64,000 nt of DNA, taken from Burkholderiaceae bacterium 26 (lineage in GTDB: Bacteria; Pseudomonadota; Gammaproteobacteria; Burkholderiales; Burkholderiaceae). Shown here piece after piece: positions 26,537-35,264 of the stretch. The position numbers were made by a program, and so were the translations under genes. The stretch is taken from positions 75,433-139,432 of the forward strand of contig JYOB01000018.1 in assembly GCA_000955795.1 (NCBI GenBank), written 5' to 3'. The notes below the pieces were generated by a model. It did not search any database. It was given only the letters and a program-made list of their open reading frames with translations, and had not been told where the DNA came from. Each line of letters starts with the position of its first letter. The stretch's first letter is position 1.

Positions 26537-27330
26537 AGCGCGCCTTGTCTGCTGCCCAGTGGGCAATCACGCTGCTGCTCTGCCTCTTTCTGATCGTCCC
26601 GGTCGTCCTGTCGATGGCCGTGGGCCTGACGCGCAACTACATCCGCGGGTTCAAGAGTGGCTGGACGCTGGATTGGGTCGCCCAGGTCTGGGATATGTAT
26701 CAGGCGTCGATCTGGATGTCGCTGCTGGTGGCGCTGTGCACGCTGGTGATTGTGCTCGCGGCGGGCGTGCCGGCGGGCTATGTGCTGGCGCGGCGCCAGA
26801 GCCGCACGAGCCGCCTGATCGAAGAATTCCTGACGCTGCCCGTGGCGCTGCCGGGCCTGGCGACGGCGCTCGGGCTGATTGTGGCTTACGGCGGCTTTGG
26901 CGGCTTTCGCGAGAGCTTGTGGTTCATCGTCGTCGGCCACGTGGTGTTCACGCTGCCGTTCATGGTGCGCTCGGTCGCAGCCGTGGCTGCGGGCCAGAAC
27001 CTCAAGACGCTGGAGGAGGGTGCTGCCAGCCTGGGCGCATCGTTCTGGCAGCGCTTTCGCACCATCGTGCTGCCCAACGTGCAGCCCGGCATCCTGGCTG
27101 GCGCGTTGACGGTGGTGACGCTCTCGGTGGGCGAATTCAACCTCACCTGGATGCTGCACACGCCCGAAACCAAGACCCTGCCGGTCGGACTGGCCGATAC
27201 CTATGCGTCGATGCGGCTGGAGATTGCCAGCGCCTACACGCTGATCTTCTTCGTCATGATCGTGCCGCTGCTGGTGCTGATGCAGCGCTTTGGCGGCCTG
27301 CGAGTGAACAACGGAAAGGCTTCCCGATGA
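26533..27330 (+). CDS. ABC transporter permease (second)
   Basis: The 265-residue protein has about six membrane segments and an EAA loop near 160-180 (LEEGAASLGASFWQRFRTIV). It is the PotC-like partner of the preceding permease. Both ends overlap neighbours by four bases (ATGA), a sign of stoichiometric, coupled translation. A longer reading frame running back through the first permease gene is spurious. Confidence 0.9.
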   Translation: MKRALSAAQWAITLLLCLFLIVPVVLSMAVGLTRNYIRGFKSGWTLDWVAQVWDMYQASIWMSLLVALCTLVIVLAAGVPAGYVLARRQSRTSRLIEEFLTLPVALPGLATALGLIVAYGGFGGFRESLWFIVVGHVVFTLPFMVRSVAAVAAGQNLKTLEEGAASLGASFWQRFRTIVLPNVQPGILAGALTVVTLSVGEFNLTWMLHTPETKTLPVGLADTYASMRLEIASAYTLIFFVMIVPLLVLMQRFGGLRVNNGKASR

Positions 27331-28388
27331 GTACCGAACCTCTACACCTCGCCCCCGTGCCGATCCGGCTGCGCGGCTGCGGAAAACACTTCAGCGGCCA
27401 GCGCGTGCTGGAGTCGATGGACCTCGATATCGCCGCCGGCGAGACCGTCGTGCTGCTCGGCCCGTCGGGCTGCGGCAAGACCACCACGCTGCGCATCGTC
27501 GCCGGGCTGGAAGCGCCCGATGCTGGCGGCACCGTGCAATTCGGCGACGAAGACGTCACCGCACGCCCGATCGAGCGCCGCCGCGTCGGCATGGTGTTCC
27601 AGAGCTACGCGCTGTTTCCCAACCTGAGCGTGCGCGGCAATGTGGAATACGGCCTGCGCATCCAGCGCCGGCAGAACGGCTTGTCTGACACGCAGATCAG
27701 CGCCCGGGCGAACACGCTGCTGGAGATGATGCACCTCACGCAGTACGCAGACCGCGGTGTGGATCAGCTCTCCGGCGGGCAGCGCCAACGTGTGGCACTG
27801 GCGCGCGCGCTGGCGCCCGAGCCGCGGGTGCTGCTGCTTGACGAACCGCTCACGGCGCTCGACGCCAAGCTGCGTGAATCCGTGCGCGCAGAGATGGACC
27901 GCCTGCTGCGCAGCCTCGGCATCACGACCATCTACGTGACGCACGACCAGGAAGAGGCGATGGCTCTAGCGGATCGCATTGTCGTCATGGAAGCCGGCCG
28001 CATTGCGCAGATCGGCACGCCGCGCGAAATCTACTTCCAGCCGGCCAACCGGCACGTGGCGGATTTCATCGGGATCATGAACCGGCTTGACGGCACACGG
28101 CAGGATGGCGCGTTCGTCTGCGCGGGTGGCCGCGTCCTCGTGCCGGCTGGCGAAGGCAACGCCGTGTTTTTCCGCCCCGAAGATGCCGTGCTGGCGGACC
28201 CAGCCCAGGCCGCGCTCAAGGGCACGGTCGAATCGGCGGTGTTTCTCGGTTTCCGCACCCGCGTGCGCGTGGCGGGCGTGTCGGCCATGCCGCTGTTCAT
28301 CGACGTGCCCGGCCGCCAGCAGTTTGCGCCGGGCCATGCGGTCGGCTTCGATGTTCCGGCAGACCGCCTTCTGACCCTGCAAGCCTGA
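27327..28388 (+). CDS. ABC transporter ATP-binding protein
   Basis: The 353-residue ATPase has Walker A GPSGCGKT (45-52), Q-loop Gln92, signature LSGGQ (148-152), Walker B LLLDEP (169-174) and the H-loop His near 204 (VTHDQEEAMA). A C-terminal TOBE-like domain (about 240-353) is typical of PotA/UgpC/PhnT-type importers. Start and stop both overlap neighbours (ATGA at 27327, TGATG at 28386). It energises the importer formed with the two permeases. Confidence 0.93.
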   Translation: MSTEPLHLAPVPIRLRGCGKHFSGQRVLESMDLDIAAGETVVLLGPSGCGKTTTLRIVAGLEAPDAGGTVQFGDEDVTARPIERRRVGMVFQSYALFPNLSVRGNVEYGLRIQRRQNGLSDTQISARANTLLEMMHLTQYADRGVDQLSGGQRQRVALARALAPEPRVLLLDEPLTALDAKLRESVRAEMDRLLRSLGITTIYVTHDQEEAMALADRIVVMEAGRIAQIGTPREIYFQPANRHVADFIGIMNRLDGTRQDGAFVCAGGRVLVPAGEGNAVFFRPEDAVLADPAQAALKGTVESAVFLGFRTRVRVAGVSAMPLFIDVPGRQQFAPGHAVGFDVPADRLLTLQA

Positions 28389-29242
28389 TGCCGATGCATT
28401 TCCTGCAACTCACCGATCTTCATATCAAGCGCCCGGGGCGACTGGCGTATCGGCGCGTGGATTCGGCGGCCTATTTGGCACGCTGCGTGGCGCATATCCT
28501 GGCGCAGCCGGCGAAACCGGATGCCATCGTCCTGACCGGCGATCTTGTGGATGCCGGCGCGCCGGAGGAGTACGCCCATCTGCGCTCCGTGCTGGCGCCC
28601 CTCGATGCAGCTGGCATCCGCATGCTGCCAGTGCTGGGCAACCACGACGGCCGCGATGCCGCACGAGAAGCGTTTGCCGATTGGCTAGCGCCCATGCAAG
28701 CCATCGCGCAGGACGCGCGCGCTTTCCAATACTGGACCGACATTGGCGACGTGCGCCTGATCGTGCTCGATACGCTGGACACCGGCCATCCGGGCGGCCG
28801 CCTGGGCGTACAGCGCCTGGATTGGCTGGCCGAGGCGCTGGCACGCGAAACGCAACGCCCGACCGTTATCGCGATGCATCATCCGCCGTTCGCCACGGGC
28901 ATCGGCCACATGGACGTGCAATCGCTCGCCGAGGAAGACATCCCGGCCTTCGCGCAGATCGTGCGTGCCGCCGGCAACGTTGAGCGCATCATCTGCGGCC
29001 ATCTGCATCGCTCCATTGACGTGCGCTTTGCCGGCACGGTGGCATCGACATGCCCGTCACCCGCGCACCAGGTGGCGCTGGATCTCGACCCGGACGCAGC
29101 GCCGGGGTTCGTCATGGAGCCGCCCGCGTACAAGGTCCACGCCTGGGTGCCGGGCCAAGGCCTGGTGAGCCATCTAGCGTACGTGGGCGAGTTCGACGGC
29201 CCGCACCCGTTCTTTGAGGCGGATGGCCGGCTGATCGACTAG
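28388..29242 (+). CDS. Calcineurin-like phosphodiesterase (CpdA/GpdQ type)
   Basis: The 284-residue binuclear metallophosphoesterase has all expected ligands: Asp10 and His12 (DLH), Asp52 (GDLVD), Asn85-His86 (GNHD), His163/164 (HHPP) and His204, His206 (GHLH). Known members hydrolyse cAMP or glycerophosphodiesters. The stop of the ATPase gene overlaps its ATG, so it is part of the importer operon; it lacks a signal peptide and would act on the substrate after uptake. Converges on the azoreductase gene with a 4-base overlap. Confidence 0.9.
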   Translation: MPMHFLQLTDLHIKRPGRLAYRRVDSAAYLARCVAHILAQPAKPDAIVLTGDLVDAGAPEEYAHLRSVLAPLDAAGIRMLPVLGNHDGRDAAREAFADWLAPMQAIAQDARAFQYWTDIGDVRLIVLDTLDTGHPGGRLGVQRLDWLAEALARETQRPTVIAMHHPPFATGIGHMDVQSLAEEDIPAFAQIVRAAGNVERIICGHLHRSIDVRFAGTVASTCPSPAHQVALDLDPDAAPGFVMEPPAYKVHAWVPGQGLVSHLAYVGEFDGPHPFFEADGRLID

Positions 29243-29934
29243 GCCGCTTCCACGGCGGCGGCTGCCATGCGAGCGACCAACGCATCGACATCGTTTTCGG
29301 CCGATGCAATCGACGCGCGCAGTCGGTCGTCTGCAAACTCGTCGTATTCGATGGCCACCGATGCCACATCCGTGATGCCGATGTAGCCGAATGCCGTTGC
29401 AACGCCGCCTTCCACGTGGTTCATGTGGGCGATGCGCTGGCCAGGGCCGTAACCGAAATCGCCACGCGAGCTGACGATGACCAGGCGCTTGTTCATGCCG
29501 GCCAGCAGCGGCCAATAGGGCGCGCCGGTGCGGCTGCGGTCGAAGCCGAACGTGCGGCCCACACGCACGATATTGTCGATGTACGCCTTGAACTGCGCGG
29601 GCATGCCGAAGTTGTACATCGGCACGCCGGCCACGATCACGTCGGCGGCAAGCAGCTCGTCGATCAGCGCATCGCTTTGCGCAAGGCGATCGTGCATCCA
29701 GGGCTCGCGCTGCGCGGGCGGCGTGAATGCGGCATGCACCCAGCGGCCATCCACGGGCGACGGCGGTTCGGCGCCGATGTCGCGATAGACGACCTGCGCA
29801 TGGGGCGCATGCTCAAGCCAGCGCTGCACGAAGCGCGCAGAAAGCCGACGTGTGTGAGAGCCATGGCGTGAAGTCTCGGAGCTGCCCAGCCGGGCACTTG
29901 AATCGAGGTGCAGTAGGCGGGTCGGAGAAGTCAT
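29239..29934 (-). CDS. FMN-dependent NADH azoreductase (AzoR family)
   Basis: The 231-residue flavodoxin-fold protein has the N-terminal FMN loop SSARLGSSETS (about 12-22) and PMYNFGMPAQFKAYID (about 104-119), the family's flavin-contact motif, plus SSRGDFGYG. It reduces quinones and azo dyes with NADH in the cytoplasm, a detoxification role. It is divergent from a LysR-type gene that probably controls it. Confidence 0.88.
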   Translation of the reverse strand: MTSPTRLLHLDSSARLGSSETSRHGSHTRRLSARFVQRWLEHAPHAQVVYRDIGAEPPSPVDGRWVHAAFTPPAQREPWMHDRLAQSDALIDELLAADVIVAGVPMYNFGMPAQFKAYIDNIVRVGRTFGFDRSRTGAPYWPLLAGMNKRLVIVSSRGDFGYGPGQRIAHMNHVEGGVATAFGYIGITDVASVAIEYDEFADDRLRASIASAENDVDALVARMAAAAVEAA

Positions 29935-30027
29935 TTGCGCATCCGTTTTGAGTTGAGTGGAGGTGTGGCCACTCTACGAACCGCGCTGCACCGCGACAAA
30001 CGAGTTGTTTTGCGTGCCACAGCTGAG

Positions 30028-30041
30028 ATGGATTCATCCAT
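30028..30041. promoter_or_regulatory. Candidate LysR operator between azoreductase and lysR genes
   Basis: ATGGAT-TC-ATCCAT is an inverted repeat of two 6-base arms in the divergent gap, 42 bases before the LysR start. Its position fits binding by that regulator. Confidence 0.4.
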
Positions 30042-30082
30042 ACCGCCCACGCGGGAAAAGCGCCCATGACACAATCCCGCGC

Positions 30083-31012
30083 ATGCGAAAACTGCCACCC
30101 CTGAGCGCGCTGCGCGCCTTTGAAGCCACCGCGCGCCACCTCAGCATGAAGCGCGCTGCCGACGAGCTGTCGGTCACGCCCACGGCCGTCAGCCATCAGA
30201 TCCGCCGCCTGGAAGACGCGCTGGGGGTGGCGCTGTTCGAGCGCCACGTACGTGCGCTGCGTCTGTCAGCCGCCGGCGAGCAGTTGTATCCCGTCCTCAA
30301 TACCGGCTTTGACGCGTTTGCGCAGGCGATCGATGCCATTCGCGGCCCGCAAGCGCAACCGGCCCGGCAGCGCGTCACGCTTACCGCGCCGATGGGGCTT
30401 GCCGCACGCTGGCTGGTGTCGCGGCTGGGTGAATTTGCGACGCAGCATCCGGAGGTGGATCTGCGCATTCATGCGTCTGACACCGTGGTCGACCTGCACG
30501 GCGGCAGCGCAGACCTTGCGGTGCGCTATGGCGATACGCCCGCTACGAATCACGGGCTCATCAGCGAACATCTTTTTGGCGATGCCTATGCGCCGGTCTG
30601 CCATCCGGGCCTGAACGTCCGGTCGCATGACGATCTGGCGCGCGTGCCGCTCATCCACTCTGAATGGCAACGCACGCTGCCGCAACCGATTGGCTGGCTG
30701 ATGTGGGCACGCGCCGCCGGCATTGGGCACGCGCTCAAGACCGACACGGGCATCGTGCTGTCCGACGACGGGCACGCCATGTCGGCGGCAATGGCCGGGC
30801 AGGGGGTGATCCTGGCGAACCTGCCGCTGGTGCGCGATGCGCTGGAGGCTGGCGCGCTCGTCCAGCCGTTCGCAGCGCCAGTCATACAGCGCTATGCCTT
30901 CTGGGCCGTGGCGCCATCTGCTCGGTTTGAAGACGCCGCCGTGCGCTCTGTGTGGGACTGGCTATGCGCGTGCCGGGAAAATACGGCACGCGCGCATCGC
31001 TCAAGGCAATAG
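30083..31012 (+). CDS. LysR-family regulator, GcvA-like
   Basis: The 309-residue protein starts MRKLPPLSALRAFEATARH, typical of the GcvA branch, with the helix-turn-helix at about 20-60 (MKRAADELSVTPTAVSHQI) and an effector domain behind. The start at 30083 is the family start; 42 further codons upstream are rejected. It is divergent from the azoreductase gene and overlaps the convergent amidase gene by 12 bases. Confidence 0.9.
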   Translation: MRKLPPLSALRAFEATARHLSMKRAADELSVTPTAVSHQIRRLEDALGVALFERHVRALRLSAAGEQLYPVLNTGFDAFAQAIDAIRGPQAQPARQRVTLTAPMGLAARWLVSRLGEFATQHPEVDLRIHASDTVVDLHGGSADLAVRYGDTPATNHGLISEHLFGDAYAPVCHPGLNVRSHDDLARVPLIHSEWQRTLPQPIGWLMWARAAGIGHALKTDTGIVLSDDGHAMSAAMAGQGVILANLPLVRDALEAGALVQPFAAPVIQRYAFWAVAPSARFEDAAVRSVWDWLCACRENTARAHRSRQ

Positions 31013-32476
31013 CGGCGACGTCGTACGCGCTGGCGCGAACGCTTCGTGCCACGCAGCGGCAAGCTGCAGCAGCGCAAACTCCGAGCGCGGCGGGGCAATG
31101 ACCTGCAAGCCCAGCGGCAGGCCGTCGGCGGTGAAGCCCGATGGCAGGCTTGCGGCCGGCACACCCGCCAGCGTGGCGCCAATCACGACCTCCATCCAGC
31201 GGTGATACGTGTCCATGGCGCGGCCGGCCACGGTCTTGGGCCAGTGTTCTTCCGCGGTGAAGGGCGCAACTTGCGTGCAAGGCAGGACAAGAAAATCGTA
31301 CTGTGCGAACTGCCCCAGCAGCGCCTGATACCAGCTCGCACGCGTGGCGATTGCGCGGTTGATGTCGATGGCGGTACGGCTGCGTCCGTGCTCGATTTCC
31401 CAGATGGCTTCGGGCTTGAGCAAGTTACGCGTGGCTGCGTTGGCGTAGAGGAGCGCCAGGTTGCCCGATACGCTCAGCGCGCGCAGCGTGCACCAGCATT
31501 CCCACAACGCGTCCATCGCGAAGAAAGGCCGTACGGTTTCGACATGGCAGCCCAGCGTGTCGAACGTATCGAGCGCCTGCTCGTTGACGGCCAGCACTTC
31601 GCGGTCGACGGCAAGGTAGCCGCCAAAATCGCCCAGCCAGCCAATGCGCGCTTGCCGGAAATCACGGTGAAGCGGCTGCATGAAGCACGCCGGATCGTCA
31701 CCCAGTGACAGCGGCGCACGCGGGTCGTAACCGGCCTGCGTGGCCAGCAACCAAGCGAGGTCTTGCGGATTGCGCGCCATCGGGCCTTCGGTGCCCAGTT
31801 GCTGGAAGAACACGTCGCCGGTGGGGCCGTAGGGCACGCGACCGAGGCTGGGGCGCAGGCCGTATATGTGGTTCCAGGCAGCCGGGTTGCGCAGCGAGCC
31901 CATCATGTCGCTGCCGTCGGCCACGGGCAGCATGTTCAGCGCCAGCGCAACGGCTGTGCCACCGCTGCTGCCGCCGGCCGAGCGCTCGGGGTTCCAGGCG
32001 TTGCGTGTGATGCCGTACACACGGTTGTAGGTGTGCGAACCGAGGCCGAACTCCGGCGTGTTCGTCTTGCCGATCAGTACGGTACCCTGGCGGCGGATGC
32101 GCTCGACGACGATGCTGTCGTGTGTCGGCACATTGCGCGCCATGGCAAGACTGCCCATCGCCGTCACCATGCCGGCGGCGGCCGCAAGATCCTTGGGCGC
32201 TTGCGGAAAGCCATGCATCCACCCGCCAGACAAGCCCTGCGAGAGCAGCACATCCCGCTCGCGTGCCTGGTCGATGGTCGATTCGGCATCGATGCGGGCC
32301 ACGACGGCATTCACCACCGGGTTATGGCGATCGATCTGCGCGAGGAACGCTTCCATGACTTCCACGCACGACACATCGCGCGCGTGGATGCGCCGGGACA
32401 GCTCAATCGCGCTCCATTGCACGATCTCTTCGTTGGCGACCGCAGGTGTGGCTGCTTGGCTCAGATTGGCTTGCAT
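31001..32476 (-). CDS. Amidase (amidase-signature family)
   Basis: The 491-residue enzyme has the Ser-cisSer-Lys triad: Lys95 (APKDLAAAAG), the cis-Ser pair at 170/171 (AGGSSGG) and nucleophile Ser194 (SDMMGSLRNPA). KTNTPEFG (137-144) is also typical. It hydrolyses a carboxamide to acid and ammonia in the cytoplasm. It is third in an operon after the MFS transporter and the M20 hydrolase, 20 bases behind the latter. Substrate unknown; aryl or acyl amide is possible. Confidence 0.9.
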   Translation of the reverse strand: MQANLSQAATPAVANEEIVQWSAIELSRRIHARDVSCVEVMEAFLAQIDRHNPVVNAVVARIDAESTIDQARERDVLLSQGLSGGWMHGFPQAPKDLAAAAGMVTAMGSLAMARNVPTHDSIVVERIRRQGTVLIGKTNTPEFGLGSHTYNRVYGITRNAWNPERSAGGSSGGTAVALALNMLPVADGSDMMGSLRNPAAWNHIYGLRPSLGRVPYGPTGDVFFQQLGTEGPMARNPQDLAWLLATQAGYDPRAPLSLGDDPACFMQPLHRDFRQARIGWLGDFGGYLAVDREVLAVNEQALDTFDTLGCHVETVRPFFAMDALWECWCTLRALSVSGNLALLYANAATRNLLKPEAIWEIEHGRSRTAIDINRAIATRASWYQALLGQFAQYDFLVLPCTQVAPFTAEEHWPKTVAGRAMDTYHRWMEVVIGATLAGVPAASLPSGFTADGLPLGLQVIAPPRSEFALLQLAAAWHEAFAPARTTSPLLP

Positions 32477-32496
32477 GGCTTGACTCGAAGTTCACT

Positions 32497-33708
32497 TCAC
32501 GCGCTCAGGTAGGTCTGCGCCAGACGCACCCACGCGGCTGCGCCCAGCGGCAACACCTGGTCGTTGAAATCGTAGCCGGGGTTGTGCACCATGCAGCCGC
32601 CGAATTCACCTTCGCCATTGCCGAGGATCAGGTAGCAGCCGGGCACCTCGTTCAGCATCCAGGCAAAGTCCTCGCTGCCGTTGAGCCCCTTGGGCGCCTG
32701 CGTGACGACGTTGGCCGCGCCCACCAGTTCGGTGCAGACCTGCTGCGCCAGTTGGGTCTCCGCCTCGGTATTGACCATGGGTGGCGTCAATTGACGATAG
32801 TCGATCTGCGCCTCGACGCCATGGGCTTGTGCCGTCAGGCTGACGATCTCGCGGATGCGCATTTCCACCAGCGCGCGCGTTTCCGGCCGCGCCGCGCGCA
32901 CGTTTAGACCGATCGTCACCGATTCGGGAATCACGTTGTGCGTGGCGCCGCCGCGAATGAAACCGACCGACACCACCGCCGTGTCGTCGGGGGCGACGTT
33001 GCGTGCGACCACGGTCTGCAACGCGGTGATGATGGCGGCCGATGCGGCAATCGGGTCACGCGCACGATGCGGCATCGCGCCGTGCCCGCCCATGCCCTTG
33101 ATGGTGACGTCGGCCACGTCGGAAGACAGGCTCACCGGCCCCGGCAGCACGCGGAAGCCGCCGGCCGGGACGCCAGGCATGTTGTGCAAGGCATAGACGG
33201 CATCGCACGGGAAGCGCTCGAACAGCCCGTCTTCGATCATGGCGCGCGCGCCGCACAGGTTTTCCTCGTCGGGCTGGAAGATGAGGTTGAGTGTGCCGTC
33301 AAAGTCGCGGCTCTCGGCCAGCGCTTTGGCCGCTGCGAGCAGGATGGCGGTGTGCCCGTCGTGGCCGCACGCGTGCATCTTGCCGTGGTTGCGGCTGGCG
33401 TAGGGCAGGCCAGTCGCTTCAACGATGGGCAGGGCGTCCATGTCCGCGCGAATGCCGAGACGGCGCGTGCCGTTGCCGAGCTTCAACTGCCCCACCACGC
33501 CGCTTTTGCCGATGCCGGTATGCACCTCGTAGCCCCAGCTTTTGAGCAGATCGGCCACCAATGTACTGGTCGCGCCCACCTCGAAGCCGAGTTCGGGCTG
33601 CGCGTGAATCTTGCGGCGGATGTTGACGAACGTTTCTGCATCGATATGAACGGGCGGCAGCAGATGCGGCAGCAGTTGGAACGGCGTGAGCGTGGGCGCT
33701 TTGGTCAT
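32497..33708 (-). CDS. M20-family amidohydrolase (hippurate hydrolase / N-acyl amino acid hydrolase type)
   Basis: The 403-residue metallopeptidase-like enzyme has RADMDALP (87-94), HACGHDGH (112-119), the catalytic Glu pair in QPDEE (145-149) and LHN (174-176), i.e. the M20D set. Relatives split N-acyl amino acids such as hippurate, or auxin conjugates. RBS GGAG precedes the ATG. It lies 33 bases after the MFS gene and 20 before the amidase. If the substrate is hippurate, benzoate would be released and could enter the ben/cat operon; inference only. Confidence 0.9.
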   Translation of the reverse strand: MTKAPTLTPFQLLPHLLPPVHIDAETFVNIRRKIHAQPELGFEVGATSTLVADLLKSWGYEVHTGIGKSGVVGQLKLGNGTRRLGIRADMDALPIVEATGLPYASRNHGKMHACGHDGHTAILLAAAKALAESRDFDGTLNLIFQPDEENLCGARAMIEDGLFERFPCDAVYALHNMPGVPAGGFRVLPGPVSLSSDVADVTIKGMGGHGAMPHRARDPIAASAAIITALQTVVARNVAPDDTAVVSVGFIRGGATHNVIPESVTIGLNVRAARPETRALVEMRIREIVSLTAQAHGVEAQIDYRQLTPPMVNTEAETQLAQQVCTELVGAANVVTQAPKGLNGSEDFAWMLNEVPGCYLILGNGEGEFGGCMVHNPGYDFNDQVLPLGAAAWVRLAQTYLSA

Positions 33709-33741
33709 GTCGGGCTCCGGGGTTGGCGGTGGGAATTTGGA

Positions 33742-35043
33742 TCAATGAGTTTCGCGCGCTTCGCGCAGGCTCAGCACGGTCAGCAGCGTGATGGCGCTGC
33801 ACGCCATCATGTAGAAAGCAGGGGAGAGCGGATTGCCGGTACGGGCCAGCAGCCACGTCACGACAAACTGGCACGAACCGCCAAACACCGTCACGCCAAT
33901 CGCGTAGATGACCGACAGACCGCTGGCGCGCACCTTGATGGGCAGCAGTTCCATCATCATGAGCAGCATCGGCGTGGTGCCGAGGTACAGCGTGCCTGTG
34001 AGCAATGCCGACAGCGCCAGCACCAGCGGCACGCTCGGGTAATGCGTCATCAGCCAGAAGGCCGGATAGAGCGCCACCACGGTGACCAGCGTTGCGCCCA
34101 CCACCAGCGGCTTGCGGCGCGGCAGGCGATCAGCCAGCCAACCCGAGAGTAGCGATGCGCCAAAGCTTGTCACCCCCGTCACACAACCGGCAAGCAGCGA
34201 CAGCGAGGGCGGCAGATGCAGCTCGCGGATCATGTAGGTCGGCATGAAATAGATCACCAGATACGTGCCGACCGTCCCGCCGATGATCGCGAGCACGCCC
34301 TTGATGACGAGGCCGCCGTGGTCGCGGAACAAGGTGCCGAGCGGGCTCGGTGCATGCGTTTCGGCGGTGTGCGTTTCATCGAGGTGCGAGCGGATATACA
34401 GGCCCACCGGCGCGATCAGCAGGCCGAGGAAGAACGGCACACGCCAGCCCCAGCTCTGCAGCGCTTCCGGCGACAGGATGCCGTACAGAATGGCTGCAGT
34501 GAGCGCGCCGCACAGGGCTGCAAGGCCCTGGCTGCCCAACTGCCAGCTCACGCGAAAGCCGCGCCCGCGAATGCCGCCGGATTCCATCAGCATTGCAGTC
34601 GATGCACCGATTTCCCCGCCCAGCGAGAAACCCTGCAGCAACCGCCCGGCCAGAATGACCAGCGGACCGAACAGGCCCGCCGTGGCGTACGTAGGCGCTA
34701 CCGCCAGGCACAGCGTACCGATGACCATCAGCCCGATCGTCAACGTCATCGCGGCCTTGCGCCCGTGGCGGTCTGCGTAGTTGCCGATCACGAAGCCGCC
34801 CAGCGGCCGCATCACAAAGCCGATACCGAACGTTGCCACCGCCAGCAGCAGCGAGCCATACGCACTGTCGGACGGAAAGAACAGCTTGCCGATCATCAGC
34901 GCGAAGAAGCTGTAGACCGTGAAGTCGTACATCTCCAGCGCATTGCCGATCGAGCACGCGGCAATCAGTCGGGCCTGCCCGACGGGCTTGGACACAGCAG
35001 CGACCGATGCGGTCAAGGGCGGCTGCAGGGTGGCGTCATTCAT
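33742..35043 (-). CDS. MFS transporter, metabolite:H+ symporter family
   Basis: The 433-residue protein has about 12 membrane segments and the MHS-family loop YADRHGRKAAM between helices 2 and 3, with AIGNALEMYDFTVYS-like start (GNALEMYDFTVY) as in citrate/ketoglutarate/aromatic acid symporters. The start at 35043 has GGAG six bases upstream; longer frames upstream run through the promoter. It is first in an operon with the M20 hydrolase and amidase, so it likely imports their amide or acyl substrate. Confidence 0.9.
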   Translation of the reverse strand: MNDATLQPPLTASVAAVSKPVGQARLIAACSIGNALEMYDFTVYSFFALMIGKLFFPSDSAYGSLLLAVATFGIGFVMRPLGGFVIGNYADRHGRKAAMTLTIGLMVIGTLCLAVAPTYATAGLFGPLVILAGRLLQGFSLGGEIGASTAMLMESGGIRGRGFRVSWQLGSQGLAALCGALTAAILYGILSPEALQSWGWRVPFFLGLLIAPVGLYIRSHLDETHTAETHAPSPLGTLFRDHGGLVIKGVLAIIGGTVGTYLVIYFMPTYMIRELHLPPSLSLLAGCVTGVTSFGASLLSGWLADRLPRRKPLVVGATLVTVVALYPAFWLMTHYPSVPLVLALSALLTGTLYLGTTPMLLMMMELLPIKVRASGLSVIYAIGVTVFGGSCQFVVTWLLARTGNPLSPAFYMMACSAITLLTVLSLREARETH

Positions 35044-35148
35044 GAGGGTCTCCATCCGGGGTATTGGTAAGAGGGCTTCTACGAACCCTTGGCGCTTGCA
35101 GTATTCCGCCAAGCCGCGGTCCGGAAAAAATCGTAAATATTCATCCCG

Positions 35149-35177
35149 ATAACCAAATAGAATCACCGTCATAACCA
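35149..35177. promoter_or_regulatory. Direct repeats ATAACCA with 22-base period
   Basis: ATAACCA occurs at 35149-35155 and 35171-35177, two helical turns apart, in the gap between the MFS operon and its divergent LysR gene. The spacing puts both on one face of the DNA, as for a LysR tetramer. Confidence 0.45.
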
Positions 35178-35264
35178 GCCTGTATCCGCTATCAGGGAAA
35201 GCCCGTGAAGGCGTGAGGCGGGACGCACACAAAATCGTGTGTGCGAAGAGGAAGGAGAAACCCC

